NCBI GenBank assembly: GCA_028694075.1
Contig: JAQUUD010000001.1
Coordinates: 1-40,105, forward strand
DNA length: 40,105 bases
From: Clostridia bacterium
GTDB lineage: Bacteria; Bacillota; Clostridia; Christensenellales; UBA1242
Reading direction: 5' to 3'
The position numbers were made by a program, and so were the translations under genes. Every line of letters begins with the position of its first letter. Within the stretch, counting starts at the first letter, position 1. The notes beneath the pieces were generated by a model. The model saw nothing but the letters and a program-made list of their open reading frames with translations. It did not search any database and was not told the origin of the DNA. This document shows, one piece after another, positions 32,130 through 39,361 of this stretch.

Positions 32130-32798
32130 ATGAAATGTAAAAATTGCCGAACTTTCGGAGCGTCACCAATCCCCGAAGAAGGAACTTATATTCAGGCAAA
32201 GCAAGTTAAAGACATAAGCGGGTTTTCGCACGGTTGCGGGGCATGTGCCCCTTATCAAGGGACATGCAAATTAACGCTTAATGTTAAAAACGGAATTATA
32301 AAAGAAGCCTTAATTGAAACAATCGGTTGCAGTGCAATGACGCATTCGGCGGCTATGGCAAGTGAAACAATAATCGGTAAAACATTACTTGAAGCAATGA
32401 ATACTGATTTGGTTTGCGATGCGATTAATGTTGCGATGCGGGAAATTTTTTTACAACTTGTTTATGGAAGAAGCCAAAGTGCATTTTCAGATGGTGGGCT
32501 GGAAATTGGAAGCGCACTTGAAGATTTAGGCAAGCATAGATCTAGCAGTGTCGCAACCGTTTATGGAAGCGAAAACGGACCCAGATATTTAAACTTAACA
32601 GAAGGATATATAACCAAGCAAGCGCTTGATGAAAACGGCGAAATAATTGGTTATGAATATGTTGATGTTAATGCTTTGATTGAATATTTAAACAGTGGTG
32701 AAAATATAAACAAAAATGAAAATGCTTTGAAAAAATTTTCCAAAGTTTATGGAAGATTTAATGAAGGCAAGTCATTTATAAACCCTAGAGTTGAATAA
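32130..32798 (+). CDS. IscU-like Fe-S scaffold family protein, partner of GGGtGRT
   Basis: A 222-residue protein related to NifU/IscU N-terminal domains and known to occur beside GGGtGRT proteins. It is rich in Cys: MKCKNCRTFG at the N-terminus, GFSHGCGACAPYQGTCKLTL near 33-50, and LIETIGCSAMTHSAAMASET near 70, the last resembling the FGC-x-x-IAS segment of IscU. These could bind a metal or Fe-S cluster. The C-terminal third is more polar, with no membrane segment. GGAG precedes the ATG. The next gene starts 60 bp downstream on the same strand, so the two form an operon. This family is named for context; its biochemical role is not established to my knowledge. Confidence 0.85.
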   Translation: MKCKNCRTFGASPIPEEGTYIQAKQVKDISGFSHGCGACAPYQGTCKLTLNVKNGIIKEALIETIGCSAMTHSAAMASETIIGKTLLEAMNTDLVCDAINVAMREIFLQLVYGRSQSAFSDGGLEIGSALEDLGKHRSSSVATVYGSENGPRYLNLTEGYITKQALDENGEIIGYEYVDVNALIEYLNSGENINKNENALKKFSKVYGRFNEGKSFINPRVE

Positions 32799-32858
32799 TT
32801 GGGAAACTAGATTTATTAGATATTAAAAAAAGAATAAAAGAAAATAAAAGGAAATAAT

Positions 32859-33845
32859 ATGAAAGGCGATATTGAAAAAATCAATTTGGCACTTAAAAAG
32901 TTAAAATTTAAAAGTTTGGAAGAAGTTAAGCAATTTTGTTTAAAGAATAAAATTGATGTTGAAAAAATTGTAAAAAGCATTCAGCCCATTGTTTTTGATA
33001 ATGCGGTTATGGCGTTTGAACTTGGGGTTGCAATGGCACTAAAAAACAATGATGCTAATCCAATGATTTGCGCTGAAAAGATTGGTGAAGCCCTGCAAAC
33101 ATTTTGCAAAACTGGCTCAGTTGCGGAACAGCGAAAAGTTGGACTCGGGCACGGCAATTTGGCTTCGCGCCTATTGAGTGAAGACACAAAATGCTTTTGT
33201 TTTCTTGCGGGGCACGAAAGTTTTGCTGCGTCTGAGGGTGCAATCGGGATTGTCAAATTCGCAAATAAAGTTAGAAAGTCGCCACTTAGAGTTGTGCTTA
33301 ACGGGTTAGGCAAAGATGCAGCATATATTATTGCCAGAATGAACGGTTTTACATTTATGGAAACAACATTTGACCAGAAAACTCAGAAACTGAACTTAAT
33401 AAAAGAAGTTGAATTCAGCAGTGGCGAAAAATCGGCGATTCGCGTTTACGGCTCTTATGATGTCAACGAAGGTGTTGCAGTTATGTTTAACGAAGATGTT
33501 GATATTTCAATAACAGGAAATTCAACGAACATCGTGCGGTTTACTCACCCCGTTGCAGGAGAATATAAAAAATTATGCAATTTAAACGGCAAAAATTATT
33601 TTTCCGTGGCGTCAGGCGGAGGAACGGGGCGAACAATGCACCCCGATAATGTGCTTGCTGGACCAGCAAGTTACGGTTTGACTGACACAATGGGCAGAAT
33701 GCATTGTGATGTGCAATTTGCCGGCAGTTCATCAGTTCCCGCTCACGTTGCAATGATGGGCTTTATTGGAATGGGCAATAACACGATTGTTGGGGCAACT
33801 GTTGCCCTCGCTGTTAAAGCAAGCCAACATATTGCCAAAAAATAA
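32859..33845 (+). CDS. GGGtGRT family protein
   Basis: A 328-residue protein named for its signature, here SVASGGGTGRTMHPDNVLAG near residue 250. Other conserved-looking stretches are EQRKVGLGHGNLASRLLSED, CFLAGHESFAASEGAIGIVK and MGFIGMGNNTIVGATVALAV at the C-terminus, rich in Gly and suggestive of a nucleotide- or cofactor-binding fold. There is no signal peptide or membrane helix. AAAGGA precedes the ATG. It is translated with the IscU-like gene before it, a pairing seen in many anaerobic Firmicutes. The function is unknown; a role in Fe-S or other metal-centre chemistry is inferred from the partner. Confidence 0.92.
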   Translation: MKGDIEKINLALKKLKFKSLEEVKQFCLKNKIDVEKIVKSIQPIVFDNAVMAFELGVAMALKNNDANPMICAEKIGEALQTFCKTGSVAEQRKVGLGHGNLASRLLSEDTKCFCFLAGHESFAASEGAIGIVKFANKVRKSPLRVVLNGLGKDAAYIIARMNGFTFMETTFDQKTQKLNLIKEVEFSSGEKSAIRVYGSYDVNEGVAVMFNEDVDISITGNSTNIVRFTHPVAGEYKKLCNLNGKNYFSVASGGGTGRTMHPDNVLAGPASYGLTDTMGRMHCDVQFAGSSSVPAHVAMMGFIGMGNNTIVGATVALAVKASQHIAKK

Positions 33846-33863
33846 ATTTTCCAAACTTCAATC

Positions 33864-33891
33864 TTGACAAAAAGTTTAATGATGTTATAAT
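33864..33891 (+). promoter_or_regulatory. Promoter directly abutting the start of the gene at 33898
   Basis: TTGACA (33864-33869) and TATAAT (33886-33891) are perfect consensus hexamers 16 bp apart. The expected start point, about seven bases beyond the -10, is 33898, the A of the ATG itself, so the message would be leaderless. Confidence 0.8.
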
Positions 33892-33897
33892 AATAAT

Positions 33898-34587
33898 ATG
33901 GAAAATATGGCGAAATTTGATCTACCAAAACAATATGTAAAACCAGAACATTTAGTTCCCGAAAATGAAAATTTGTGTAATTTCTTAATTCTCAAAGAAA
34001 TAAATGCGAATAATAAATTTAAAAAAATTATGTTTGACATTTTTAAAGGTGAAAAAATCTCGGATTCTGATGTGTATCTGAATTCTTTTCCTCCTTCCTT
34101 TCTTCGACCTAAATATGTCATTATTGACCCTTATGAATCTTATGAATCTCTTTTTGGTGACATTGATCCTCTAAGAAAAATTAATAAAAAATTTTGTGTT
34201 GTGGGCAGTTACAAAAATATTAAATTTGCAATAACAACTACGAACTATTTTGAAATCGAATTTTCTTTTCCGCTTGATAGTGTAAATTTGCAAAGCGAAT
34301 TAGTTTCAATGCTAACTGGGCTATGGTCTGAAAAGCCAGTTGGATATTATGATGCTGAATGCAAAACAAATCCGAGAAAAAATCTTCGCTCAATTTTGTG
34401 GGACCTTACTTCTGAACCAGATGACACAAGAATTAAAATTGCCAAAAACTTAATTGATATTAGGCAAAATGTGTTTACTGATGATTATGAAGAATATAAA
34501 ATCATTAAAACTGGATTATGCGATGGTTATAAAAAATCGGCATATGTCCAAAGTCAAACTGTTCTAGACTTAGGTTTAGAGCGATAA
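33898..34587 (+). CDS. Unrecognised protein, paralog of the next gene
   Basis: A 229-residue soluble protein that I do not recognise. Its second half shares a clear block with the following gene: EKPVGYYDAECKTNPRKNLR, SILWD and later IIKTGLCDGYKK. The first half (to about residue 95) has no match in the neighbour and includes a DPYESYESLFGDIDP stretch. There is no signal peptide or membrane helix. There is no ribosome binding site; the consensus promoter sits so close that the transcript should start at the ATG. An ATG three codons later is the only nearby alternative and also lacks a ribosome binding site. Confidence 0.75.
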   Translation: MENMAKFDLPKQYVKPEHLVPENENLCNFLILKEINANNKFKKIMFDIFKGEKISDSDVYLNSFPPSFLRPKYVIIDPYESYESLFGDIDPLRKINKKFCVVGSYKNIKFAITTTNYFEIEFSFPLDSVNLQSELVSMLTGLWSEKPVGYYDAECKTNPRKNLRSILWDLTSEPDDTRIKIAKNLIDIRQNVFTDDYEEYKIIKTGLCDGYKKSAYVQSQTVLDLGLER

Positions 34588-34606
34588 CTTTAAGTTATTT
34601 TAGATA

Positions 34607-34635
34607 TTGACATAATTATTTTTTGTGTTTATAAT
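34607..34635 (+). promoter_or_regulatory. Promoter of the gene at 34655
   Basis: TTGACA (34607-34612) and TATAAT (34630-34635) are perfect consensus hexamers with 17-bp spacing. Initiation near 34642 leaves a short leader that contains the ribosome binding site. Confidence 0.85.
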
Positions 34636-34654
34636 AAACACTAAGGAGAAACTT

Positions 34655-35221
34655 ATGATTAAACAAATTGATCTTAAAAGAATTCAATCAGAAGTTGCAT
34701 TCAGAATAGCATTAGAAGAAGTTTTCAAATATGGTTATGTAAAAACCTCGAACTTGGTTTCAAGCGAAAAGAAAAAGTATATGGGAGGCGGTCTTTGCTT
34801 TGAAATTCGTGGCAATTATAAAAGTGAAAAATTTGCAATCAAAATTGACAACTTTTACAATGCACAATTTTTATTTTCAAATCGTACTAAACCTTTGCAA
34901 AAAGAATTAATTCCAATTCTAAGCAGATTTATGAAAACAAAACCCGTTGGATATTATGATGTTGAGTGCAAAAATAATCCAATAAGGAATTATCGCTCAG
35001 TTTTATGGGATAATGAATATCCAGATGAAACTTGTGATAAAATTGTTAATCAGAGAGTTGCTTTTGGGTCTGCTGATGCGGATATTGTTAATGAAAAAAT
35101 CGTTTCAGATGACAATGAAGAAGAATTTAGAATTACAAAAACCGGATTATGCGGAGGCTATAAAAAAACACCTTTCCAAATTTGCGGACAAACCAATTTA
35201 GTGCAAGAACTTGCAAGATGA
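34655..35221 (+). CDS. Unrecognised protein, second tandem paralog
   Basis: A 188-residue soluble protein. It shares with the upstream gene the blocks KPVGYYDVECKNNPIRNYRS then VLWD, and FRITKTGLCGGYKK near the C-terminus. The paired Cys in YDxEC and TGLC are conserved between the two and could be functional. The N-terminal part (KRIQSEVAFRIALEEVFKYG) differs from the neighbour. AAGGAGAA lies six bases upstream of the ATG at 34655; an upstream in-frame ATG at 34625 falls within the promoter and is rejected. Unlike its paralog, it has an ordinary leader. The function is unknown. Confidence 0.8.
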   Translation: MIKQIDLKRIQSEVAFRIALEEVFKYGYVKTSNLVSSEKKKYMGGGLCFEIRGNYKSEKFAIKIDNFYNAQFLFSNRTKPLQKELIPILSRFMKTKPVGYYDVECKNNPIRNYRSVLWDNEYPDETCDKIVNQRVAFGSADADIVNEKIVSDDNEEEFRITKTGLCGGYKKTPFQICGQTNLVQELAR

Positions 35222-35438
35222 TTTAATTATTTTATAAATTAAGGGAACACAAAATTAAATCTTAATAATTAATTAAGTGATTTGATTGTTTAATTAATTA
35301 TAAGTTAATTCATTATCAGTCCGAAATTATACTAGTTTTTTTAAATAAGAATTTATTTTATTTTTTAAGTAATCATCAAAAATTTTTTAAATAATATAAT
35401 TAAACAACACTAGTTCAAACAAATAAATTTAAAAGAAA

Positions 35439-35479
35439 AGCAAAAAATCTCCAGATAATTATCTAGGAGATTTTTTGCT
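35439..35479. terminator. Strong hairpin terminator
   Basis: AGCAAAAAATCTCC (35439-35452) pairs perfectly with GGAGATTTTTTGCT (35466-35479), and the loop itself contains the palindrome AGATAATTATCT. T-rich DNA follows on both strands. It could end transcripts from the paralog genes on plus or transcripts arriving from the right on minus. Confidence 0.75.
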
Positions 35480-35573
35480 TTTTTTATTATTTGTTATTAG
35501 AAAAATTTTATGCATTTGTGATATTAATTCCATTTTAAATATTCGCAATACAAACTTTTTTAGTAGATAATTA

Positions 35574-35730
35574 TTAAGGCTGGGCTGTGTGCCCAAACTC
35601 AAAAACGAAAATCAAAAAAATATGAGGGCACACGTATTTAAGCATTCATTGTTGAAATGCCCACTCAAACTAAAATTCAAAATTGATATTATGCCTTAAA
35701 TCAAAAAAATCTGCGAGACTTTCACAGATT
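35574..35730 (+). ncRNA. Candidate structured RNA or degenerate cruciform element
   Basis: TTAAGGC (35574-35580) pairs with GCCTTAA (35693-35699). Inside are an 8-bp hairpin, GTGTGCCC (35587-35594) with GGGCACAC (35626-35633), and a small bulged hairpin at 35642-35660 (GCATT with AATGC). On plus, the hairpin AATCTG (35708-35713) with CAGATT (35725-35730) and a T-rich tail would end it. GATAAT at 35566-35571 could serve as -10, but the -35 is poor. No known RNA family is recognised. It might instead be an eroded member of the four-stem family. Confidence 0.3.
35703..35730 (-). terminator. Terminator of the ribosomal protein operon
   Basis: On the minus strand, AATCTG pairs with CAGATT (35725-35730 with 35708-35713), extended by two more pairs after a mismatch. 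It is followed directly by a run of seven T. It lies 150 bp beyond the rplQ stop codon. Confidence 0.65.
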
Positions 35731-35883
35731 ATTATTTTTATTTAACTATGATATTAAAATTTCGATAATATTAATCTAGGTCTATTTTTTCAATCAATTC
35801 CTTAAATTAAATTTATAAAACTAATTTATTTAAAAACTAATTTTTACCGAAACTGATTGAACATTTAATTAATAATCAAACCA

Positions 35884-36393
35884 CTAAACAAGTTCAATTA
35901 TAACATTTTGTGCGCCGTCACCTCTACGTTGGTCAATTTTATAAATTCTTGTATATCCGCCTGCGCTACCTGTTTCTTTATTTCTTTCGGCATACTTTGG
36001 TGCATACACATTGAATATTTTTTCTATTAAAGGGTGATTGATACCTTCGGTTCTTTTCTTAAAGTTAACATTACTTTCTTTTGGCAGTTTCTGCTCTTGA
36101 ACATTATATAAAAAACTCATTAACGCACGCCTTGCTGTCAATTTTTTAGGGCCGTCATTTATAACTTCCCTTTCAGCCTTAATGCCTTTTTCATCTTTTA
36201 TTGTTTTTGTTACTTTAACAGAATCCTCATATGAATTTATTGCCAACGTTAAAAGTTTTTCCGCTTTTGCTTGCACAGATTTGGCTCTCGCTTCCGTTGT
36301 TTTTATTTTTCCATGCCAAAGCAAGTATGTTACTTGATTTCTTATAAGTGCCATTCTTTCTTTGGTTGGCAATCCTAATTTACTGTTACCCAT
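35884..36393 (-). CDS. rplQ: 50S ribosomal protein L17, with internal insertion
   Basis: A 169-residue L17, a structural protein of the large subunit near the exit tunnel. The N-terminus (KLGLPTKERMALIRNQVTYL then KIKTTEARAKSVQ) and C-terminus (TRIYKIDQRRGDGAQNVIIE) match L17. The usual length is about 115-130 residues; here roughly 45 extra residues sit in the middle, around VKVTKTIKDEKGIKAEREVI and around NVQEQKLPKESNVNF. GGGAGAA precedes the ATG. It is the last gene of the map-to-rplQ operon, 12 bp after rpoA. Confidence 0.96.
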   Translation of the reverse strand: MGNSKLGLPTKERMALIRNQVTYLLWHGKIKTTEARAKSVQAKAEKLLTLAINSYEDSVKVTKTIKDEKGIKAEREVINDGPKKLTARRALMSFLYNVQEQKLPKESNVNFKKRTEGINHPLIEKIFNVYAPKYAERNKETGSAGGYTRIYKIDQRRGDGAQNVIIELV

Positions 36394-36405
36394 AATTTCT
36401 CCCTT

Positions 36406-37359
36406 TTATTCTTCTTCTTCTCTCAGTCCAAGACCGAATACTTCAAGTTTTTGGACAACTTCTTCGATAGACTTTAACCCCAAATTACGAACTTTCAACA
36501 TGTCAGTTCTTGATTTGTTAACTAAATCTTCAACTGTGTTTATATTTGCACGTTTCAAGCAATTGTATGACCTAACTGAAAAGTCCATTTCTTCAATCGG
36601 CATTTCCATTACTTTTGACTGCAAGTCATCTTCCTTCGGTTTAAGTACATTAACTTCTGATAAAGTTCCATTCAATTCGGTAAACATTGAAATATGTTCG
36701 TTAATTATTTTTCCAGCCAATGCAACAACATCTTTTGCCGACATTGAACCATTGGTTTTAACTTCCAAAATCAACTTGTCATAATTAATATTTTGCCCAA
36801 CACGGGTGTTCTCCACATTAGGAATAACATTTAAAACAGGTGAATAAAGCGAATCTATTGCAATATATTCAATGCTGTCAATTCTTTCTTTGTTGATAAC
36901 ATTAGGAACATATCCCCTGCCTTTGCCAACTAAAATTTCCATATCGATGCTGGATTTTTGATCTAATGTGCAAATATGCAAGTCCGGATTTAATATTTCA
37001 ACTAAATCGTTCTGTTCAAAATCTCCGGCTTTGATTTCACCCGGGGTGTTTCTTTTAAGCCTAAGTATTGTGGTAAATTCTCTATTTAAGTCTGATGTTT
37101 TAAGCACCATTTGCTTAACATTTAAAACAATGTCAACCACATCTTCACTAACACCCGGTATTGTTGAAAACTCGTGTTGCACTCCAGCGATTTTTATGCC
37201 AATCGGAGCAATTCCCGGCATTGCAGAAAGCAATGTTCTTCTAAGGCAGTTGCCAATTGTTATGCCGTACCCTTTTTCAAGCGGTTCCACAATAAATTTT
37301 GCAAAACATGCATTTTCAGATTCTTCACAAGTTAACTTTGGTTTTTCAATTTCAATCAT
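36406..37359 (-). CDS. rpoA: RNA polymerase alpha subunit
   Basis: A 317-residue alpha subunit, of normal length. The N-terminal assembly domain includes GYGITIGNCLRRTLLSAMPG and GVQHEFSTIPGVSEDVVDIV. The C-terminal domain (from about 245, MDFSVRSYNCLKRANINTVE and LKVRNLGLKSIEEVVQKL) contacts promoter UP elements and activators. AAAGGAG precedes the ATG at a spacing of about ten bases. Position between rpsD and rplQ is standard. Confidence 0.98.
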   Translation of the reverse strand: MIEIEKPKLTCEESENACFAKFIVEPLEKGYGITIGNCLRRTLLSAMPGIAPIGIKIAGVQHEFSTIPGVSEDVVDIVLNVKQMVLKTSDLNREFTTILRLKRNTPGEIKAGDFEQNDLVEILNPDLHICTLDQKSSIDMEILVGKGRGYVPNVINKERIDSIEYIAIDSLYSPVLNVIPNVENTRVGQNINYDKLILEVKTNGSMSAKDVVALAGKIINEHISMFTELNGTLSEVNVLKPKEDDLQSKVMEMPIEEMDFSVRSYNCLKRANINTVEDLVNKSRTDMLKVRNLGLKSIEEVVQKLEVFGLGLREEEE

Positions 37360-37382
37360 CGTAATTTTAAATCTCCTTTTTA

Positions 37383-38003
37383 TTATCTTGAATACAATTC
37401 GATAATTAAGTGTTCACTGATATTCATATCAATATCTTCGCGTTTTGGTAATGCTAAAACTTTTCCTGTTAAGGTTTCGGCATTAAATTCAACCCATTTC
37501 GGCATAACCATTTTCATACCTTTCAATGACTTAAACATTTCTAGTTCTTGTTTGTTTTCTTTAATTGTTATTACATCGCCAACTTTAACACTGTAAGACG
37601 GAATATTAACATTTTTGTTATTGACAGTTATATGTCCGTGACTTACGATTTGACGGCATTCTGCGCGTGAAGCACCAATACCCATTCTATAAACCACATT
37701 GTCAAGCCTTCTTTCAATCAAGGAAAGCATATTTTCGCCGACAATGCCTTTCATTTTTTCGGCTTTTTCATAATATTCTCTAAACTGTTTTTCTAATATT
37801 CCGTATGCTCTTTTCATCTTTTGTTTTTCACGAAGTTGAGTTCCGTACTGAGTAACTTTTTTTCTACCTTCACCATGTTGACCAGGTACTGCTGGACGAC
37901 GTTCAACTGAACATTTTTTAGTGGTGCAACGTTCCCCTTTCAAAAACAATTTACAGCCTTCTCGCCTGCATTGACGACATTTTGCATCAAGTAATCTTGC
38001 CAT
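37383..38003 (-). CDS. rpsD: 30S ribosomal protein S4, zinc-binding form
   Basis: A 206-residue S4, a primary 16S rRNA-binding protein that nucleates small-subunit assembly. The N-terminus carries a Cys cluster (CRQCRREGCKLFLKGERC plus KKC), the zinc-binding C+ form rather than the Cys-free form. The S4 RNA-binding domain follows (RLDNVVYRMGIGASRAECRQ, IVSHGHITVNNK). I start at 38003, where AAGGAGAA precedes ATGGC. An upstream in-frame ATG at 38045 overlaps the end of rpsK, lacks such a site, and would add 14 foreign residues. Confidence 0.97.
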   Translation of the reverse strand: MARLLDAKCRQCRREGCKLFLKGERCTTKKCSVERRPAVPGQHGEGRKKVTQYGTQLREKQKMKRAYGILEKQFREYYEKAEKMKGIVGENMLSLIERRLDNVVYRMGIGASRAECRQIVSHGHITVNNKNVNIPSYSVKVGDVITIKENKQELEMFKSLKGMKMVMPKWVEFNAETLTGKVLALPKREDIDMNISEHLIIELYSR

Positions 38004-38014
38004 ATTTTCTCCTT

Positions 38015-38407
38015 TTATAACCTTCTTGCTTTCGGTGCACGGCAACCATTATGTGCAACCGGCGACACGTCTCGAATCATTGTAACATTAAAATCCAGCG
38101 AAGACAAAGCCCTGATTGCTGCTTCTCTTCCATTGCCTGGACCTTTAACATAAACTTCAACCGATCTTAAGCCCTGCTCTTTTGCGGCTTTTCCCGCTTC
38201 TTCAACACATTGCTGTGAGGCAAAAGGTGTTCTTTTTTTAGAACCTTTAAACCCAAATTTTCCTGTGCTTGCCCAAGACAAAGTGTTCCCAGCCATATCT
38301 GTAAATGTAACGATTGTATTTTTAAATGATGCCTGAATATGAACCTGACCCTTGTCGATTGACTTTGTTACTCTTTTCTTTTTTGTTGTTTTTTTCACAA
38401 CTGCCAT
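38015..38407 (-). CDS. rpsK: 30S ribosomal protein S11
   Basis: A 130-residue S11, of normal length, forming part of the mRNA exit cleft of the small subunit. Motifs: GQVHIQASFKNTIVTFTDMA, GNTLSWASTGKFGFKGSKK and the C-terminal DVSPVAHNGCRAPKARRL. AGGAGAT precedes the ATG. It lies 12 bp after rpsM and 11 bp before rpsD, translated as part of the same operon. Confidence 0.98.
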   Translation of the reverse strand: MAVVKKTTKKKRVTKSIDKGQVHIQASFKNTIVTFTDMAGNTLSWASTGKFGFKGSKKRTPFASQQCVEEAGKAAKEQGLRSVEVYVKGPGNGREAAIRALSSLDFNVTMIRDVSPVAHNGCRAPKARRL

Positions 38408-38419
38408 TTTTATCTCCTA

Positions 38420-38806
38420 TTACTTACCTTTATTACCTTTGATTGCGCTTCCGCCCACTGCTTTTTTCGGACCTTTATGTGTTCGTGCATTATTTTTTGT
38501 GTTTTGCCCACGAACAGGAAGTCCTTTTCTGTGGCGAATGCCCCTGTAAGAACCAATTTCAGATAATCGCTTAATATTCATTGAAATTTCTTTTCTAAGT
38601 TCGCCCTCAACATGATAATTCTTATCAATGTATTGTCTTAATTTAGCAATATCATTTTCGTCCAAATCCTTCACTCTGATATCCGGACTGATACCTGTTT
38701 CTGCAAGTATTTTATTTGAGGCAACTCTGCCAATTCCATAAATACTCGTTAATCCGATTTCAATGCGTTTTTCTCTTGGCAAATCCACGCCACCAATTCT
38801 TGCCAT
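38420..38806 (-). CDS. rpsM: 30S ribosomal protein S13
   Basis: A 128-residue S13, located in the 30S head, where it contacts the P-site tRNA and bridges to the 50S subunit. Motifs: ARIGGVDLPREKRIEIGLTS, YGIGRVASNKIL and the C-terminal YRGIRHRKGLPVRGQNTKNN. GGAGG precedes the ATG. The C-terminus (GPKKAVGGSAIKGNKGK) is basic, as usual. A 121-bp gap separates it from rpmJ. Confidence 0.98.
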   Translation of the reverse strand: MARIGGVDLPREKRIEIGLTSIYGIGRVASNKILAETGISPDIRVKDLDENDIAKLRQYIDKNYHVEGELRKEISMNIKRLSEIGSYRGIRHRKGLPVRGQNTKNNARTHKGPKKAVGGSAIKGNKGK

Positions 38807-38927
38807 TTAATTTTCCTCCAAAATTTTTTTTGTTTTTATGTTAGTTAATTCTTAATTTTTAAATTTTATATAGTTCAAACAGAAGTTACCTAAATTTTAC
38901 TCTTCTGATACGATAAGTAATATAAAA

Positions 38928-39041
38928 TTAACCCTGTGTTTGTTTATGCTTTTTGTTGGGGCATATAACCATAACTTTTCCTTCTCTTTTTATAACCTTG
39001 CATTTATTGCAAATTGGTTTTACTGATGCTCTAACTTTCAC
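38928..39041 (-). CDS. rpmJ: 50S ribosomal protein L36
   Basis: A 37-residue protein, too short for most gene finders. It begins at a GTG (39039-39041) with GGAGAA seven bases upstream. The chain reads (M)KVRASVKPICNKCKVIKR, then EGKVMVICPNKKHKQTQG. This is the zinc-binding C+ form of L36, with the ligands Cys-x-x-Cys, Cys and His all present. It lies between infA (79 bp) and rpsM, as in other Firmicutes. Confidence 0.96.
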   Translation of the reverse strand: MKVRASVKPICNKCKVIKREGKVMVICPNKKHKQTQG

Positions 39042-39120
39042 GATATTTCTCCTTTCGGTTGTTTCTTAATTTTTATTAATTCTCATTTATGATTTTTTGT
39101 TTTGTTATTTAAGTGCAAAT

Positions 39121-39348
39121 TTATTTAGTGTCATGTCTCCAAGTTATTCGCCCTTGTGTTAAGTCGTAAGGACTCATTTCCACGGTTACACGGTCGCCTT
39201 CAAGCAAGCGAATGTATTTTGCCATTCTGATTCTGCCTGAAATATGTGCTCTTATTACATGTCCGTTGGTTAATTTGACCATAAAAATTGTGTTGGGTAA
39301 AACTTGCTGTATTACACCTTCAAGAATGATTACATCATCTTTAGACAT
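39121..39348 (-). CDS. infA: Translation initiation factor IF-1
   Basis: A 75-residue OB-fold protein that blocks the ribosomal A site during initiation. MSKDDVIILEGVIQQVLPNT opens it, then FMVKLTNGHVIRAHISGRI and the C-terminal YDLTQGRITWRHDTK match IF-1 throughout. AAGGAG precedes the ATG. It lies 13 bp downstream of map. Confidence 0.98.
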   Translation of the reverse strand: MSKDDVIILEGVIQQVLPNTIFMVKLTNGHVIRAHISGRIRMAKYIRLLEGDRVTVEMSPYDLTQGRITWRHDTK

Positions 39349-39361
39349 TATTTGCTCCTTT

